From the NCBI GenBank assembly GCA_004352715.1, contig SCFE01000110.1, positions 313,063-377,062 of the forward strand: 64,000 bases of DNA. The letters run 5' to 3'. This document shows, one piece after another, positions 38,301 through 53,300 of the stretch (its first letter is position 1; every line of letters begins with the position of its first letter). Position numbers and translations under genes: made by a program. The notes under the pieces are model-generated. The model worked only from the letters and a program-made list of their open reading frames with translations, did no database searches and was not told the origin of the DNA. This DNA comes from Hofstenia miamia. Taxonomy: Eukaryota; Xenacoelomorpha; Acoela.

Positions 38301-41300
38301 TCAAAGATCATAAAGAAATATAGTATAAGTGAGCCTTGCTCCATAAATCCTGGACATTACGGCAATTGAGAACGGTATAGCAATTGAGTTGTCTGGCATC
38401 CATTTTTGTGTTAATTTAAATAATCTTCACTGATGAAAAAACACTTCACACACTATTGAAGTAAAAACTCATACTGTGAGGCAATAAAGCCATAAGAAGC
38501 ATCATTATGATGACCTATTAGAGACAATGAAGCATCCATTGGAAGTCATCTGAAATAAGGGGCGTCTGTACATTGTGGATGGAGCAATACGCCAGATGCA
38601 ATATGGGGATTAGGTGGTTGATATACATGTTCTACCACTAATCTGTCGTTTCCTGATGTTGATAGCAAGGCCATGCAGGGTAGAGCTCCTTGCCACACTA
38701 AGGTTCTGTATGACTTCTTCATTGACCAACAATTTTCCAGCCTTTCTGTTTCGTGGCAATAGTCCTGACATGAAATTCCATCAAACTCAACTGTTGTAAA
38801 CAGTAGAGGCAGACCAATATCATATTAATGTATACGCATGCTGTTTTAATATATATTGCTTAATAAGATATCTATTTAATCCATAATTATATAAAAATTA
38901 CCAAAATAATTTGGCTAGCATAGTATATGAAATCAGAAAATGTGAAATATGCTCTGTTAAATATTCATTTCGCTTAAGATTATATCATTGCAAAGCCTTT
39001 GTAAATGTTTATAATCCGCCTAAATTTCAGTCAGTTGTAAACATGGCCTTTCTGAAGTGAAACTTCATTTGACTTCTTCTCTCTATCTGAATTTCACAGG
39101 GGATTTCGGTTTGTGCATTCATTCACCCCACTTCTATGGATTTTCTTCGTTAATATTAATTGAATTTAAAATGTTCTGATAATTTTGGGATGTTGATGTT
39201 AGATGTATTTACAATGCTTTTATTTTCCGTATTCGTTAAGTGACTACGATTTCTATTAATAGGCTTTTTTCCAAGCTCTCCAATTTGGACTATTGAAAAC
39301 GATTTATCGACTGTTTAGTAAATGCATTGTGGATTTAAACCAAGATCCGCAATTACTTCCACCCCTTTATGCATTTCATACAGAACAATGGCGCCGTGAA
39401 CGCCATTTTCTGAATTAATATTCAAATAATGAAACGCTGCTGGCGTTACATTTTTATAACGATGGATTTTGTTTTCTTTAATGTCTCTCAAATAACAACT
39501 TGGTTAACAGTAATTACTGCTCGAGTCACATTATTTGTATGTAGGCGAACTCCATCTAATGTTTACAAAATTCGCACTTAGAAAATTTGTCAAAGAAAAG
39601 TCCACTGGGACATTGTAGCAAAGCATTGTAATCTTTTTAGTGTTTATTTAGCCATATAATGACTATGGATTTTATACATTAGCATAAAATTACATTTTAA
39701 AATATTCATGTCGGTGTCATTGTACATGCAGGTTATATGGGCTAAAGCTGAAAGTGTTGTTTTCCTAACTCTTGTAATTCATGCTTCCTCTTTCCAATTT
39801 TATTGTGCTTATCTCATCATATTAAACAAATCCTCTTATCACATCGAAACTGATAGATTAGGGTGAATGCTGTAAGTCGCGATGGAAAAGGTTTTCTGTT
39901 TTGGGAATGAAATTATCCAAGTGATCTCTTTTTTGAACAGGGCTTATTACAACTAAAGTGAAGTATTCAAAGTGAGTATTCAAACGATTTTCACTGTCAG
40001 AACATTCTGAAAAATGGCGTTTTTATCCTTTGCATGAATAGACTTAAATTTTAGACCTTTTTCGATAAGCAAAAATCATAAATTTCACTTTGAGAAGACG
40101 TATTTAAAGAATATTAACAGGAGTATTTCTGTAGGCGCTCGTGAACAATTCTAGTATGTCGAAAGTCTTTTGTGAACACTTTCCAAATTGATTGAAATAA
40201 ATCTGTATATGAATGTATTGTACTTTTCCTCAGATAAGTAGTTTTTAGCCAATTATTGAATAATTGATTCTTCTAAATTAAGTATACTCTTATTTCCCAA
40301 TTATTTATAATGATTAGTTTTAATCTCGATCTGGACATCTTGATTTTCCCATTCGATTTTTTTCTCTTAATATTTTAATGAACTACAGACTGTGACAGAT
40401 TAAGGTCAGAAATAGGTTTGTTATAGCGCATTAGAACGAAAAATTAATTTTTATTTCATTTTATGTTGCTGTCAAAATAATGCTCTTTTCAAATGTCTTT
40501 TTGTTAGATGTGTATACTTTAGATCTCAAACGCGAAGCAAGCATTTGTCATCTTTTAAAGCATCCTCACATAGTGGAGCTTTTGGAAACGTATAGCTCAG
40601 GTGGTTTGCTCTATATGGTCTTCGAATTGTAAGTAGTATTTTGCTAGCTTGAGAAACAGTTCGATTATGCTTAATGAAATGTTTGGGAACATCTTGTAGT
40701 TCTTTCCAAACGACCTCAGTTTGAACATCTGCTTCGAATATGCTTGATTCAGGTTTATCCTGAAAAGAATATTTTTAGGGGCATAGCTAAACCAAATATA
40801 ATTAGGAACACATTTCTTGGCTTTATTTGATTACACAACTGTAAATTTAATTTATTTGCTGTTTAGGCCTCCATTGATGCTTAGTGCATGTAAAATTGTT
40901 TTGATTTGTTTTTATATGTTGCTTTTAAGCCAGTTTTTACGAGCACATATTTCCATTAATTGTGGTTTGAGAACATAATACTGTATATATAAATTTAGAA
41001 TCTGTCGGTTAAATTAGAATCAACACAAAGAAATGCAAATTGGGTTTGTAAATAATTGAACTGCTTTCTGATAGGCTGGGTATTACCATGTATGTAATTT
41101 AATACAGGGGTTTTTTGTTAATTTTTGTATGTACTTTATAAAGTAATCCTTAATCACTTATTTTGCTATTTACCGTTCAGCTAGTAATTTTTCAATGAAT
41201 GGATTGAAATTTGTTGGTGGAACATTATGAGCGGTTTTTGTAAATATTTATTGAGAATTAGACACTTCCCATCTTTGGTAATAAACTGTTGGAATTTTAT

Positions 41301-44300
41301 TATCGCTGGCTAAATGAGAATGCGATCGTTTAAATAAAATCACATGATTCTATTAAAAACGTTCAACACTAATCACCGTTATTTATTGCTAGTAACAGTT
41401 ATTATTATACGATCATTTCCTATTTATGTCGCAGAATGGGGTTCCTTGCAAAATCTGTCATTTATAAGAATGAAATATCTCTTTCTTGCGATTATTTATT
41501 GACGATTTTTTGGTAAATCTTGTGCACTGTACTGTATTTTCATTTTTTAAGTGAAGAAATCATATATTTTGGTATAGCAACAGTTTTATGACCAAGAGCT
41601 CACATGTTAAAACTGAATTTTTTAAAGACATCAATGGTATAATGACAATTCTATATTCTTGGTTCATATTTGGTAGATAATTGAGCCAGTGTTCCCTAAC
41701 TTTCTGCGATTCACGATTCACGTCATGAGTAAGCAATTTAAGGATTTCCCTGATCTTTCAGTCATAATTTGGTGTAAAGAACCGTTTTACGAGACTATAT
41801 AGTAAAACTTTGCATATATAAATCTTGTCGAAAGTTAATTTTCTGACCCATGAGACGAGCTCCAAAATCGCTGAATTCTTTAAAATGAATGTGTTCCTCG
41901 AGCTATACTAGCTTTGCGGCCCCCTTCTTGATTGGTTTTTTAGTATTGCCTATATTCTTTTCATTTCAGTACGCTGTCCAATCGAAAAATGAAAGTGATT
42001 TATATATTGTTTGATTATTTAACAATCTGCTAGACATATATGCTACACTGTCCAACAGAAGGGGTTTTGTTTTTTTATTTGACAATCATTCAGTGAAGCT
42101 TTTTATAAAAAATAAAAGAAAGTTTTTAAAGATGTAATTGTATTAATATAGTATTTTTGTATATGGCTTGTTTTTGCAATCTATGACTTATGTTACCATG
42201 GTTAGAAAGAAGTTAATGGCTTTAGAATTTATTCATTGAATGTAAATAGATAACATCTTAATTCAACATTTGTATGTGTCAACTAATTATGAAGGCATTA
42301 TAGATTACAAAACATTGATTAAATTTGAAGCAATTCTTTCACTATAAATCATTTATATCCCTAAAAATAGTAAGTTTTCAGACAAAATATAACCCCTACT
42401 GGACAATGTTGCATACATGCAACAAAACATGTCAATAAAGTAACACATGCTTATTGTACGTAAACTACTGTAATGAAAAGCTGTGACATGTAACTTTCAT
42501 CTAAACAACAAGTAAAGCAACAATATAAGCCATAACAATTTGCTAAACGTTAAATATTTTGTATTGCTGGTGGCATACTCAAGCAGAAAGCAACAAAGCT
42601 GCCACCACGTATCAATTGAAAATCGAATGCATGGCAAATACACGATAATAAGCTAATCGGAACACGTTAAGAGCTTGAAGAAATTATTTGTCATGTATGC
42701 TACGTGGTCTGGTAGAGGGTTAGTGAAGGCAGCGCTGCTAGTAGGCTTGGCCTTGTTTTTGATATTGAAGAATGGAAAAAGCTTCCAAAAATTCCTTTGT
42801 TCAAAAACGAGTTTTGTCTATTTTATTCTTGTTACTTTTACAAAAATGTTAGAACACTGATTTGTGACGTGATCAGGTCGAAGAACGCGCTGTACAGGCC
42901 AGTTCTCATCACATAATATAAATTCTATATATTAGTCCTATTTTTACGCAAATGTTTGATTTTTCTCTATTATAATTTATTTAGGCGTAGGCTTTATGTG
43001 AATAAGAATTAATTGTCGTTTTAGTATGGATGGTGCTGATTTATGCTATGAAATCGTCAAAAGAGCAAATGCTGGTTTCGTGTACAGTGAATCAGTTGCT
43101 AGGTAAGTTTTTACTAATAGCAAATGTTAACATAAACCAAAATCGTATTTTTGAATAGGATCGAATTCAAATATTGCATTAATTTAAAGTTTGGTGAAGA
43201 GCTATTTCTTTAGTGCTAAACCAAATTTATGAATTTTGAGCTATACAATATAGATCACACTTTCAACTGGTCAGTTATACAGGCAGATTAAATTTTTCTG
43301 CTATAGTAAAATTTATTTCCTTTATGAAATCAATTAGATCGTTTGCACCAAATCTACATGTAATTTTCGTGGTAAATTTTCTATTATTCTTATGATATAA
43401 TATTTATTTATCTGCCGCCATATATAAAGTCTGCTCTCATAGTGGGCAGTAATGTATTAGAAAACAAATTTGTTAAATGAAGCATTAAGTAGATAACTCT
43501 TCAATCTTGTTTTGAGTTATTTGTAAGTGGTGAATGTATAAATAAATCCTGAAATACTATTTCAAATACGCGGCCCTGATTTCGCTTCTTATAAACATCT
43601 AAAAGTTAAGGCGCGACTTTGAAAAGTTGATTAAATCGGGATTTGGTCTATTCGTTTTAAACTGCTTTAAAAATGTCATTTTCATTTTTGTCCCGTGATT
43701 TATGGATCCCCAGTCAGTAGATCAGTTGATTCTAATTTAATATTTTTGAAAAAATGTACATGGATTCTTTATTAATATTATTTAGTCATTATATTCGTCA
43801 AGTAGCAGAAGCTTTACGTTATACGCACGAACACAATATTATTCACAGAGATCTGAAGGTGAGTTTCCATATTCCATTTAACGCATGTAAATTGTTTGAA
43901 ATAAACTACGATACCTTTTACTTAAATTGTAATTGTTCATTATACATTGTGATTTTAGACTCATTGCGTTCTTCTGGCTTCCAAGGAAAATTCTGCTCCA
44001 GTTAAGTTAGGTGGTTTTGGTTTAGCTACAATGTTACCTGAATCTGGTTACATACAGTCAGGTATGATTATTAACTATTTCGTTATATTCATACAAATAC
44101 GAGGACTATCTTTTAATCATGATTGAAAATATCATTATTCGTTTTCTAGTAAACGCCGATGTAAAATCGTTTCGTAGAGAATACTGTTTTTACTCGGATC
44201 TTTTGTTAATGCCTTTTTCTTTAATTTTAAATTTTATATTTGTGGAAATTAATGTTATCGCATCCGGATTTTATGTAAGAAAAGTTTTGTCGTTTAAAAC

Positions 44301-47300
44301 TTTTGAGAATGCGTTTTTGTAATGTCTTTCTCTGCCCCAAAATCTTCCCACTTTCAATCGCGAAATTTGCTACAATTCATTTTTCAAGTATAATACGCAG
44401 GTGGTTTTCAACTAGTCACTTTTTCTTGTGTAAATTTTGTTTGTTTTTTAATCAATAATTTTAATAATTCCACTTGTTGGGTGTTAGGGACACCCCAAAC
44501 TACGTTAAAATCCCCGCTGGTTTTATCTCGCTGTTTGTAGAACTCGCTCGAATAAAAACGATGGACCCAGGTCTTTTTTTAGTTCACAGCCTTTAACAAC
44601 ATTGCTTAGATCATATATGACTTTCCTAATTCTATATGATAATGAATCATGTCGATATATCAATATTGATTTTAATCATGGCATGTTTGTCTGTGCAATG
44701 CAAATCTATTTTTGTTATTTAAGGAATTGGATAAAAGCATTGGCTAACAATCAATGTCTAATTTTGTAGTTGCAATTTGACAGAAGATAATCAACCAGTC
44801 TACCATAAATTTTAATTTGAATTTCGTCATTGGACTTTTATGTTGGTAAATGAACCAAATGCGATTTTCATTGTGATGTGTTTTAATTTCGGAAATCCTT
44901 CATTCTCCGCATGAACTACTATTGGATCTGTATTATTTACGTTTTCATTGTCACTTATAAATTATTGTATTGCATTGGCTGTGTATTCCAGATAGATGAA
45001 TTGGGACACGTGATTATCTCAGCTTTTCAAAACCACTTGCATTGACAGACTAAATTTCATTAAAAATTGAGAAGAACTGTTTTTTTTTCATTTTGATTTT
45101 TACTTTAATTCATGTCTGTATTTTAGGTTAATAATGAATTTCATTTTTCTGACTAGATGAGTTTATAGATATAGGGTTTCCACAAAGTCTGAACATATAG
45201 AGATTTCTTGATAATGTTAGTTATATTCATATCTTAGTCATGGTTCTGAAGTAGCGTCGCAACAATATAATAGCAGATAACTTCGTAGCATGACAAGCCT
45301 TCTAAATTTGCAGTACATATAGGACAAATTTCTCAGATGGGTCAGTTTTGTTAAAATTTTAAGTTTTTAAATTTTTTAGGGGGTTTTATCTACATTTTAT
45401 CATCAACGTCCTCTGAATTTGTGGAAATACTGTGCATAATTTGTTTGTCAAATGTGTAGAAACTAATTAGCATATACTGCATTGGGTATTTAATTAATGC
45501 AAAATGTATTCCATCGCTTTGTATGGTCTTTCAATAAAATTATCAATCTCTCGATATGATTTGTTTTCAGTAATGCATTAGGTGCAATTATGTCTGTGGA
45601 ATGATCGCTGGATTCAGCGTGCTTGTTAGCTTTCATAGACATTGAAAATTCTGAGCGAACTCGCAAAATAAATTGAGACAGTCTAACTTCCATCCATGGT
45701 CATTTCCAATATAAATTTAGGAGTTTGTATTCTCACGAGAGCAGATTATTTTATAAATTTATAAGAACTAAATATTTGTAATTTTATTTGTTATATATTT
45801 CTGGATGCAAGCGATTAACTACGTTTTCCAATTTCAAATCATTGGTTTAAATAAATTGTGATTTTTTAATCCATTCTTTTAAAATAGTAGTTACGAAGCA
45901 TAAAGTCAACATTTGAATGCACAATTGTCTAAAAAGAATACGCACGTGATGCTTATTTTATCTACTTTACATTAGCGGTGGAAAGGGATTTTCTAAATCC
46001 AGAGTTGTCAACGAGCTGAGCTTGAGCATAGTATTGGCTATACAATGAGCCTTTTTTAATCAAAACTAATTTTTAGTACTGCTTGTTAATTTCTTTATGC
46101 ATTCAATAAGCCTTTCTTATAATCGCATTTTAGAAATGTTTATTAAATAATGGCAAAAGCTATGTAAAATACTCTAAGAGCACAAAGTTCTTAAAAAATG
46201 CCGAGCCGAGCCGAACTTACTCAAATTGCAAAAGAGCCGAGCTTAGAAATTTCGGCTCGTTGACAAGTCTGCCTAGATTTGTGTGGACTCATTAATGCAT
46301 AGTCTTTCATTGCCAATCCTCTTGAATACATACGTTTAGGCACGCATATGCATAGTTAATCGTTATTTGCGGGTCTATCTTTTTCAATGCCGCACCCGCC
46401 GTCCTAAAATTTCTTTTCTGTACCCGATAATAAAATTTTCTTTCCTTCTATATTACAATTTAAAATGTTCACAAAAAGTTTGTATACAATTCCGGTTCAT
46501 TATATGCAAAAAAATTTTCAAAATTTTATTTATAGTTTATTTTCAGAAATACCTTATTTTTAATACACATAATTTCGAATAGAATCGTGTTCAATCGCAA
46601 ATGTTTCATCTCAGTAGCAGCATGTACTCAGAAACATTTCAAAAATGCTTTTGAGCATATTCACCGTTAATTATATGGGGTGTTACCATTAAATGCATAT
46701 TTAAAAATTGGCTTTTTTAACTTAAACTGGGATAATTTAATCGATTTTTGAATCAGAAATGATTTCTTGTATTTGATCTGGGTCTATTCTGAAATTTCAC
46801 TTTGTCCTGACTGCCATTATAAAAATAGAAATTAGGTGTTTGCGACAAACAGAGTTAATGAGCAAAAATTGGCATTGTAATTGTTTTTAAAGTATTTCCT
46901 TGGTGATATGTCATTTTGCAAATGCCATACAGATGTTTTAGCGGCATTTGATTGTGTTCCTAATTACATATTTCATTCTGTTCTGTAGATGACCTCTAGC
47001 AATATATTGATTTATTCCTTTTATTTTGTTAAATTCATTCAAAAGTTCGTTGATCTAGATGTAACATTGCGTAATCAGCTGTCAGCTGTTTTTTATCAGG
47101 CATTGTTTCATTATTATTCTGTTTCAATACTTTGAAATATCTGAACTCTGATTTCTGTACTGTGCTATTTTGAAAAATTTTTGTTTTTAGAAAGAATCGG
47201 TACACCTCATTTTATGTCTCCTGAAGTAGTGCGTCGCGAGCCTTACGGTAAAGCCCAAGATGTGTGGAGTCTCGGAGTGCTTATGTACATACTGCTTTTT

Positions 47301-50300
47301 CGGGTGCACTTCCTTTTTACGGGACAAAAGAGCGCCTTTTAGAAGTAATTTCCAAAGGACATTATAATGTAAGTTACTGTCCCCCGGAGTACTTAGAGAG
47401 TCGGGAATTTTATCTAATTTAGTTTTTAATCCTACTTAAAATATTAACAAATCTATTGAATTTATACAATCCTTTTAAAGCATTTAAATTAATGTGTTAA
47501 ATGTGGTGTTTTCCAATGTAGGCAATTAAAATGTCACTTAGACAATAAGTTGCTAGACGAATATAAAAATATATTTCGGGAGTTGGAAAAGTTAGACAGA
47601 CCTTTATATTTACAAACAAAACAGTCAACGAATGCAAAATTTAAGTTTTTGGAGCACTATTGAAATTTATTTGATTTTAGATGTGAGGATTTTGTCTGCT
47701 TTGTATAACATCCTAGTGGGAAAGAAAGTAGTTGTAAATATTTTTTTAGTTAATGCAAACTAGAAATTGTCCGTAGAATTAATTCCCCTGTTCATAAAGC
47801 AGTCGGTTTTAAGCTACATTCAGAGCTGCTCTGTTTCCGGATGGAGGTTTTTTCCTCTGAAAAGATGTCATTCAAGTAATTAATTAATAAAGTTTGCTTC
47901 TAATGTACTTGCCTTTCTTTTTACTAGCGACATTCGTGTTTGCATTTTTAATGTTTTAATATCTCTCTCTCCCTTTAAAACAACTGTCGAAGCAGGTAAG
48001 AAGAAAGTTGCATTAATATTTATTTTTAGCGTGTCTGCACTTCTAAGCTTATATATCTATACATAGGCATTGTCTTGACCCCCAAATTTAAGTAAATCAT
48101 CTTTTGACGATCTTTAGACTGTTGCCCTGGTCATTTAATTCCCAATAACTACCCAGTGATGTAGAATGATTTCGATTTAATATTTTCGATGAAAACCGCG
48201 TCAATCAAAATCACCATATACATGATTAAACTGTTTTCTACATTGAAAAAATATGTATTTTAAATTGTTAGTTTTCCCGCGCGGCTTTAGGGGGAGGCAC
48301 TCGAGGCCATTGCACTCCTTTTTCGAGGATTTTTCAAAAGTTTTCTCTGGGCATTTCAGATATTTTTGATTTTGATGTTCACAAGTGTCATCCTGACATT
48401 TAATTATATGAATTCAAGTTTGTAGATATTATTGTAGGTTCAATTTCCACTTAACTTAAAATCCAAAATGTCTTCATCTCGACAGGAAATTGGAAGGTGC
48501 TACCCTTGTTTTTGTATAAATAGGAATTGTATCACATAGAACGTCCACCTCTTCTGCGGTTTCTACGACACTTGCGTAGTAATGTTTCAACGTAACAATC
48601 TGTCTTGAGCGCATAAGAGCAATTATTGTAAAAGTTGGCAAACGCCCGAAGATTATTATTTAATTGACGGAATGTGATTTTAAGAGTGCAAGGAATGAAT
48701 AATGAATAGTGCTTAACTAATTTAAGATGTGGAAGGTCGTGGCGTATTTGAATGTCGTTGAAGGCGTTAATAGTCAATGAATTTCCACCTCGTATCAACC
48801 AGGTGCGATTCACAAAGCATAATTCTTTAAATAGAGGTTGATCAAATTTTAATTTCTATTATTATCATTATTAGTCGTAAGATACTTCAAAGACGCTTCC
48901 TGGTCAAAATCTTTAAACTAAAAATCCACTTTTTAATTTGGGCCTTTTCGCACTTATTTTTTTCTAATTTTTCTATTTCGCGGTTTCACTGTTCTTCGCA
49001 ATGAGCATAAATTTAAACAAATTGAAATTTCACATTTTTCCGCAACTTTTAGTTTTTTCAATATTTGTTCCTTAACTTAAGTTTGTAATGTTTTTTTCAA
49101 CACTAGTAAGCAAATACTCAAAATTTATTCTATATATGTCCATGATTATTAGTTTATCAATAAATCCATGTAGTATATGTTATACTGCAAAATGCACATT
49201 GGGAAAATGGCCTGTAAGAGTTGTCATTGAAAGTAAATATATTTAAGTAGTTTTGTCCAAGTGATTTGTATCATACAAAATACATGTAAGGCGGTGGCAT
49301 CTTTGAGAATTTTTTTTGAAATTTTAAAATTGTTATATGTTGGCTTTTTACGCCGGTATCTCTATCCATTTCTATGTAGGTTAAACGCTATTTTAAACTT
49401 GAAATTATCAACTAAAGACCTAGTCTTGCAATTCAAATTAGGACATGATTAATTATATCAAGTCTTTTAATGGTTGTTTTAACAATCCTTTGTCCTTGCG
49501 TTCTATCTATTGATTTAATCTGCCGTGACTACTTATTTTTTAGGTAATGCATTTTTGTAATTCTATTCTTATTATTGTTACGCTTTGACAAGTAATTGTC
49601 ATTATTAGTAGAAATATGAACTTATAAATATTCGCCTCGGTTTTGAATTGCATTTTAATATTTCGTTCGAAGTTAAATGTAAGTAGACAATGCAATTTTC
49701 TTATTAGTGCTTGTATGTATGTATTGCGAAAGACTAAATCAAATTGAATTTACAACAAATTTTCTCACTTATAGCCGTTCAAAGTTGAAAGCGGACTGCG
49801 CGCCCCATTGCCATTCGAGGAGTTTGCTCTTGGTATTTTAATTTCACTATAATTCATAATTGCGTCGAACTTTCGCTGTTTATCTTTGTCAAGCCTCAAT
49901 ATGGCCTTAATTAAAGTTTTGAATACTTTTTACAGTTTCTTCTAATTTCTTTTTTATGTTTTCCACTTCAAAAATGTTTCTGGTGGATATTTTCCAAACA
50001 TTAAGTATCACCACATTGAACTTTGTTTCCAAAATGTTTGATTTAGTTAACTTAAATAATTTTAATTATTTAATGCACGTTTTAATAGACTACTTATTTT
50101 CTATTGAAATTTAATGAAATAATTTTGGTTAGTGGGTCTCTCAACAAATGTTCTGTTGATAATTTCAATGCTGATATATCATTTCCTAGAATGTTTACTT
50201 AATTTTTTATTAATATAATTTCCGTCCAAATAAGGCTTTTGCGTTATGCAAAAATTACTTTATAAATATTAATCATTTTGTAAGATATCGTTGTGGTGAC

Positions 50301-53300
50301 GAGTTAATCCTCAAAGCGTTCCAAATTGCCAAGCTTTTATTACATATTTAGTATGAGAAAAATTAAAAATCTGTTTTACATTTACTTATTTAGAAGACTT
50401 ATAATTTGCTTATAATATAAATATGCATGGCATGGGTTTTCTTTAGGCTCAACCTGATCCGTTTTCTTTTTCGAGGCGAGAAAATTCTTGTTCAGAAAAA
50501 ATATTAACTTTTTGAAAAACATTTTATTTTATATGTAGCATTTTCTTAATTTAGTAGGCTCATGGATTTATTAATTACATATTTCCCTATTTAGTTAGAG
50601 TATTGTCGTTTTTTATTGACAATTTCAACACTTGATTTTACCGCATTACACTGGGTGACTTGAAAAATATGAATAATGGCTTGTTTTTATATGGTCTATT
50701 GCTAAAATATGATATGGATGAATTTTCTGACATTTGAGGAGTTGAAATATTTAATTATATTGGGATTAGTATGCGTCGCTCCCCGACTTTACTTTCTTGG
50801 AAATTTAATTTATATAATTTACTTTCAATTTGTATCTAGCTTTTAATATTTCACTAATGCGCTTGGAGAATTATGCATCTTGTCGAATATCATTGTTATA
50901 AATGATGTGCTGTGTTTCTTGATTTTTATATTACTCCATTGCGCCTCGAGTTATTTTACAACGCCTGGTGCCGGTTGCGCTAAATTATAATGAAGCTAAG
51001 AAAACACCATTTCTATTAACAGTTATTTTCCTTCTAAAGAAAGAAGAATTACTTTGACTGTGATATATTCTGTAGACCATTGATTTACATCGTATTGAAT
51101 TATTCAAATAAATAGGATATTTACTAGCGTACGTTATTTGTAAAGATAAACGTTTATATAGATCATTCATTAAATTTTTATATATATTGATCTTCCCGGG
51201 GTTTCCTATGCATCATATGACTTACTTATTATTTAAGCTGGTTTCTGAAATTTGATGAATATTGAATAATGTTTAGATGAAAAGAGTCCAATGGGAAGCT
51301 ATTTCTGACAGTGCTAAAGACCTTTGTAACAGAATGCTTCAAAATGACCAGCATCAAAGAATCACTATTGAAGCAGTTCTTAATCATCCTTGGCTAAAGG
51401 TTAGTATATGGATAATTGCTTTTCATCTAGGTGAAGATATTGGTTACTCAATAATTAGTCGAAATTTGTATGTATTTAATAATTAATTTCATCGTGAAGT
51501 GATTGTTTCGGAAATGCATTTTGCTCTTTAAATGTTCCCTTGAATAACTCAGCAACCTACAGTGTTATGATACGTATTTTTAATTCGTTCCTGCTACGAC
51601 CTTCACATGTCTCGATATGCAAAGATAGGCAACAGTAACAGTCTTTATCAATACAATATTTCTCCTGCTTTATGCTATCTGACAAATTATTCCAATTTCA
51701 TCACTTATTAATTCATTTTATATTTAATTTAACTCTTAAACTTCTCCCATCTTTCCACATTTATTGCACATTTTTCACTAGTGACATTTCGTTTAGATTC
51801 TCTGATCTTGTTTATATTTTGTTACATTAATCCAAGCGATTGTAAGATCGATCTTGGCCATTTTACTAAAAATCTTTTTATGTTTGCAGTTGTTATCAAA
51901 AGTCAATGAAACAACTTTGTCTTTGAATTGGGTTTTCTAATCTGTTCAGCCATAAGTACGTCGTACAAGTTTTCGACACCGTCCGAATTTTAAATTACGT
52001 TTCGTTTTGGATTTTGCACTTCGAAATTTTGGAGATTTTTTCCCCATCATTGCCATGTTATAAACAATCGCAATATATTTTGGATATAAAATGAGATATT
52101 AGATATCAATATCTTTCTTTTGAAATTTTCTCACTGACTTCTATTGTACCAGTGGTAAATCTAGCCGCGAAGCAGATGCATTTACCTCCGAAAATAGTCG
52201 GCCTATATTTTGGTCACGTTTAATTATTGTTTTGTTTACTGAAGAAAATTTGAGTCTATTTCAGGCGGTGAGTGAGCCTTTTCTTAATTAACCGAGCTAT
52301 TCAATGTGAGTCTTCACATGGATGACTAATGGTGTACACTTAGGTGATGAATTAATTTAATATTTTGGGTAAGTTAACCTAAGAATATAGAAACAGACTG
52401 TTTCCCTCTCTCTCTGCATTCGTTTTGTTTAGTAACAGCTGAGAAAGTGTAAGCTATTTGAATGGATTGTTAGATTAATTGTTGATTAGTTCTTTGCAAT
52501 CCATTAGTTGTTAGTAATAATCAATTTTTCTAAATGAGTTTTTACGCTTGCCTTGCTTTATTTATGCTTAAATTCCTTAATTTAATAGTTATTCAAACGT
52601 TTTTAGCTATTAACACAGTCAATTATTTTTTTAAAATGCTAGTTTATTTTTAACATAAATACTAGGAAGAACGTTGTTGTAATTGGCATGAATTATATTC
52701 GCTTTTCCAATAGCTTTACGATTATTTGCCAATTTTTTGGTTTTGCCTCTAATTTCGTTATGAGCTTATGCGTATCACTTTCATAACGCGAACGTGCCGG
52801 AGAAAACACCCGTCTCACCTTTTGATCCTAATGTGTAATATTGGGGAAAAGTTTAAACTATAATGTTATTAACATTACGGTTATTGTGGGTCATAATTTA
52901 CAAACCAAATCTGCGTTTAGAAAATAGGTACGTTTACATCTTTGATGTATGGTTAACGATTGGGAAAAACGATCTTCGGCAATGTTCACAAAAATACAGA
53001 AGACCCTATTGTAGGGATGTTTAATAAACCTTTCAAAAGCGGCCAGCATGTCATTACTATTCTACGATTCAGTGAAATTCAAAGATTTTTAGATTGTGAA
53101 TTTTTTACAAAAAATGAATATCGATAAAGCCAACATTAAATTACCTAGAAAACTAAACACAATGCTATATTTATATTATTTAACAGATAATATATTGTAT
53201 TGGCGTAAAGAAATTTTTCATTTCAATAATTAAAAGGCAATCTTGTATTAAAAATTCTTTCTGTAATCAATGTACATCTAAACAGGAATGATTCTGATTT

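Larger units (their letters stand above)
35474..40522 (+). other. CASK intron 2
   Basis: AT-rich intron of about 5 kb with a possible Helitron 3' end (37316-37343) and a Tc1-like transposase fossil (about 38045-38800). Nothing else is recognised in 35474-37300 or 38810-40520. Confidence 0.85.

Noticed and set aside
45174-45200. TATAGGGTTTCCACAAAGTC, resembling a mariner terminal repeat
   Set aside because: No inverted partner or transposase remnant was found in the following 2 kb.
48532-48813. 93-codon minus-strand frame with Arg-rich end
   Set aside because: No ATG at the start, no recognisable domain and no splice support; only mentioned under intron 7.
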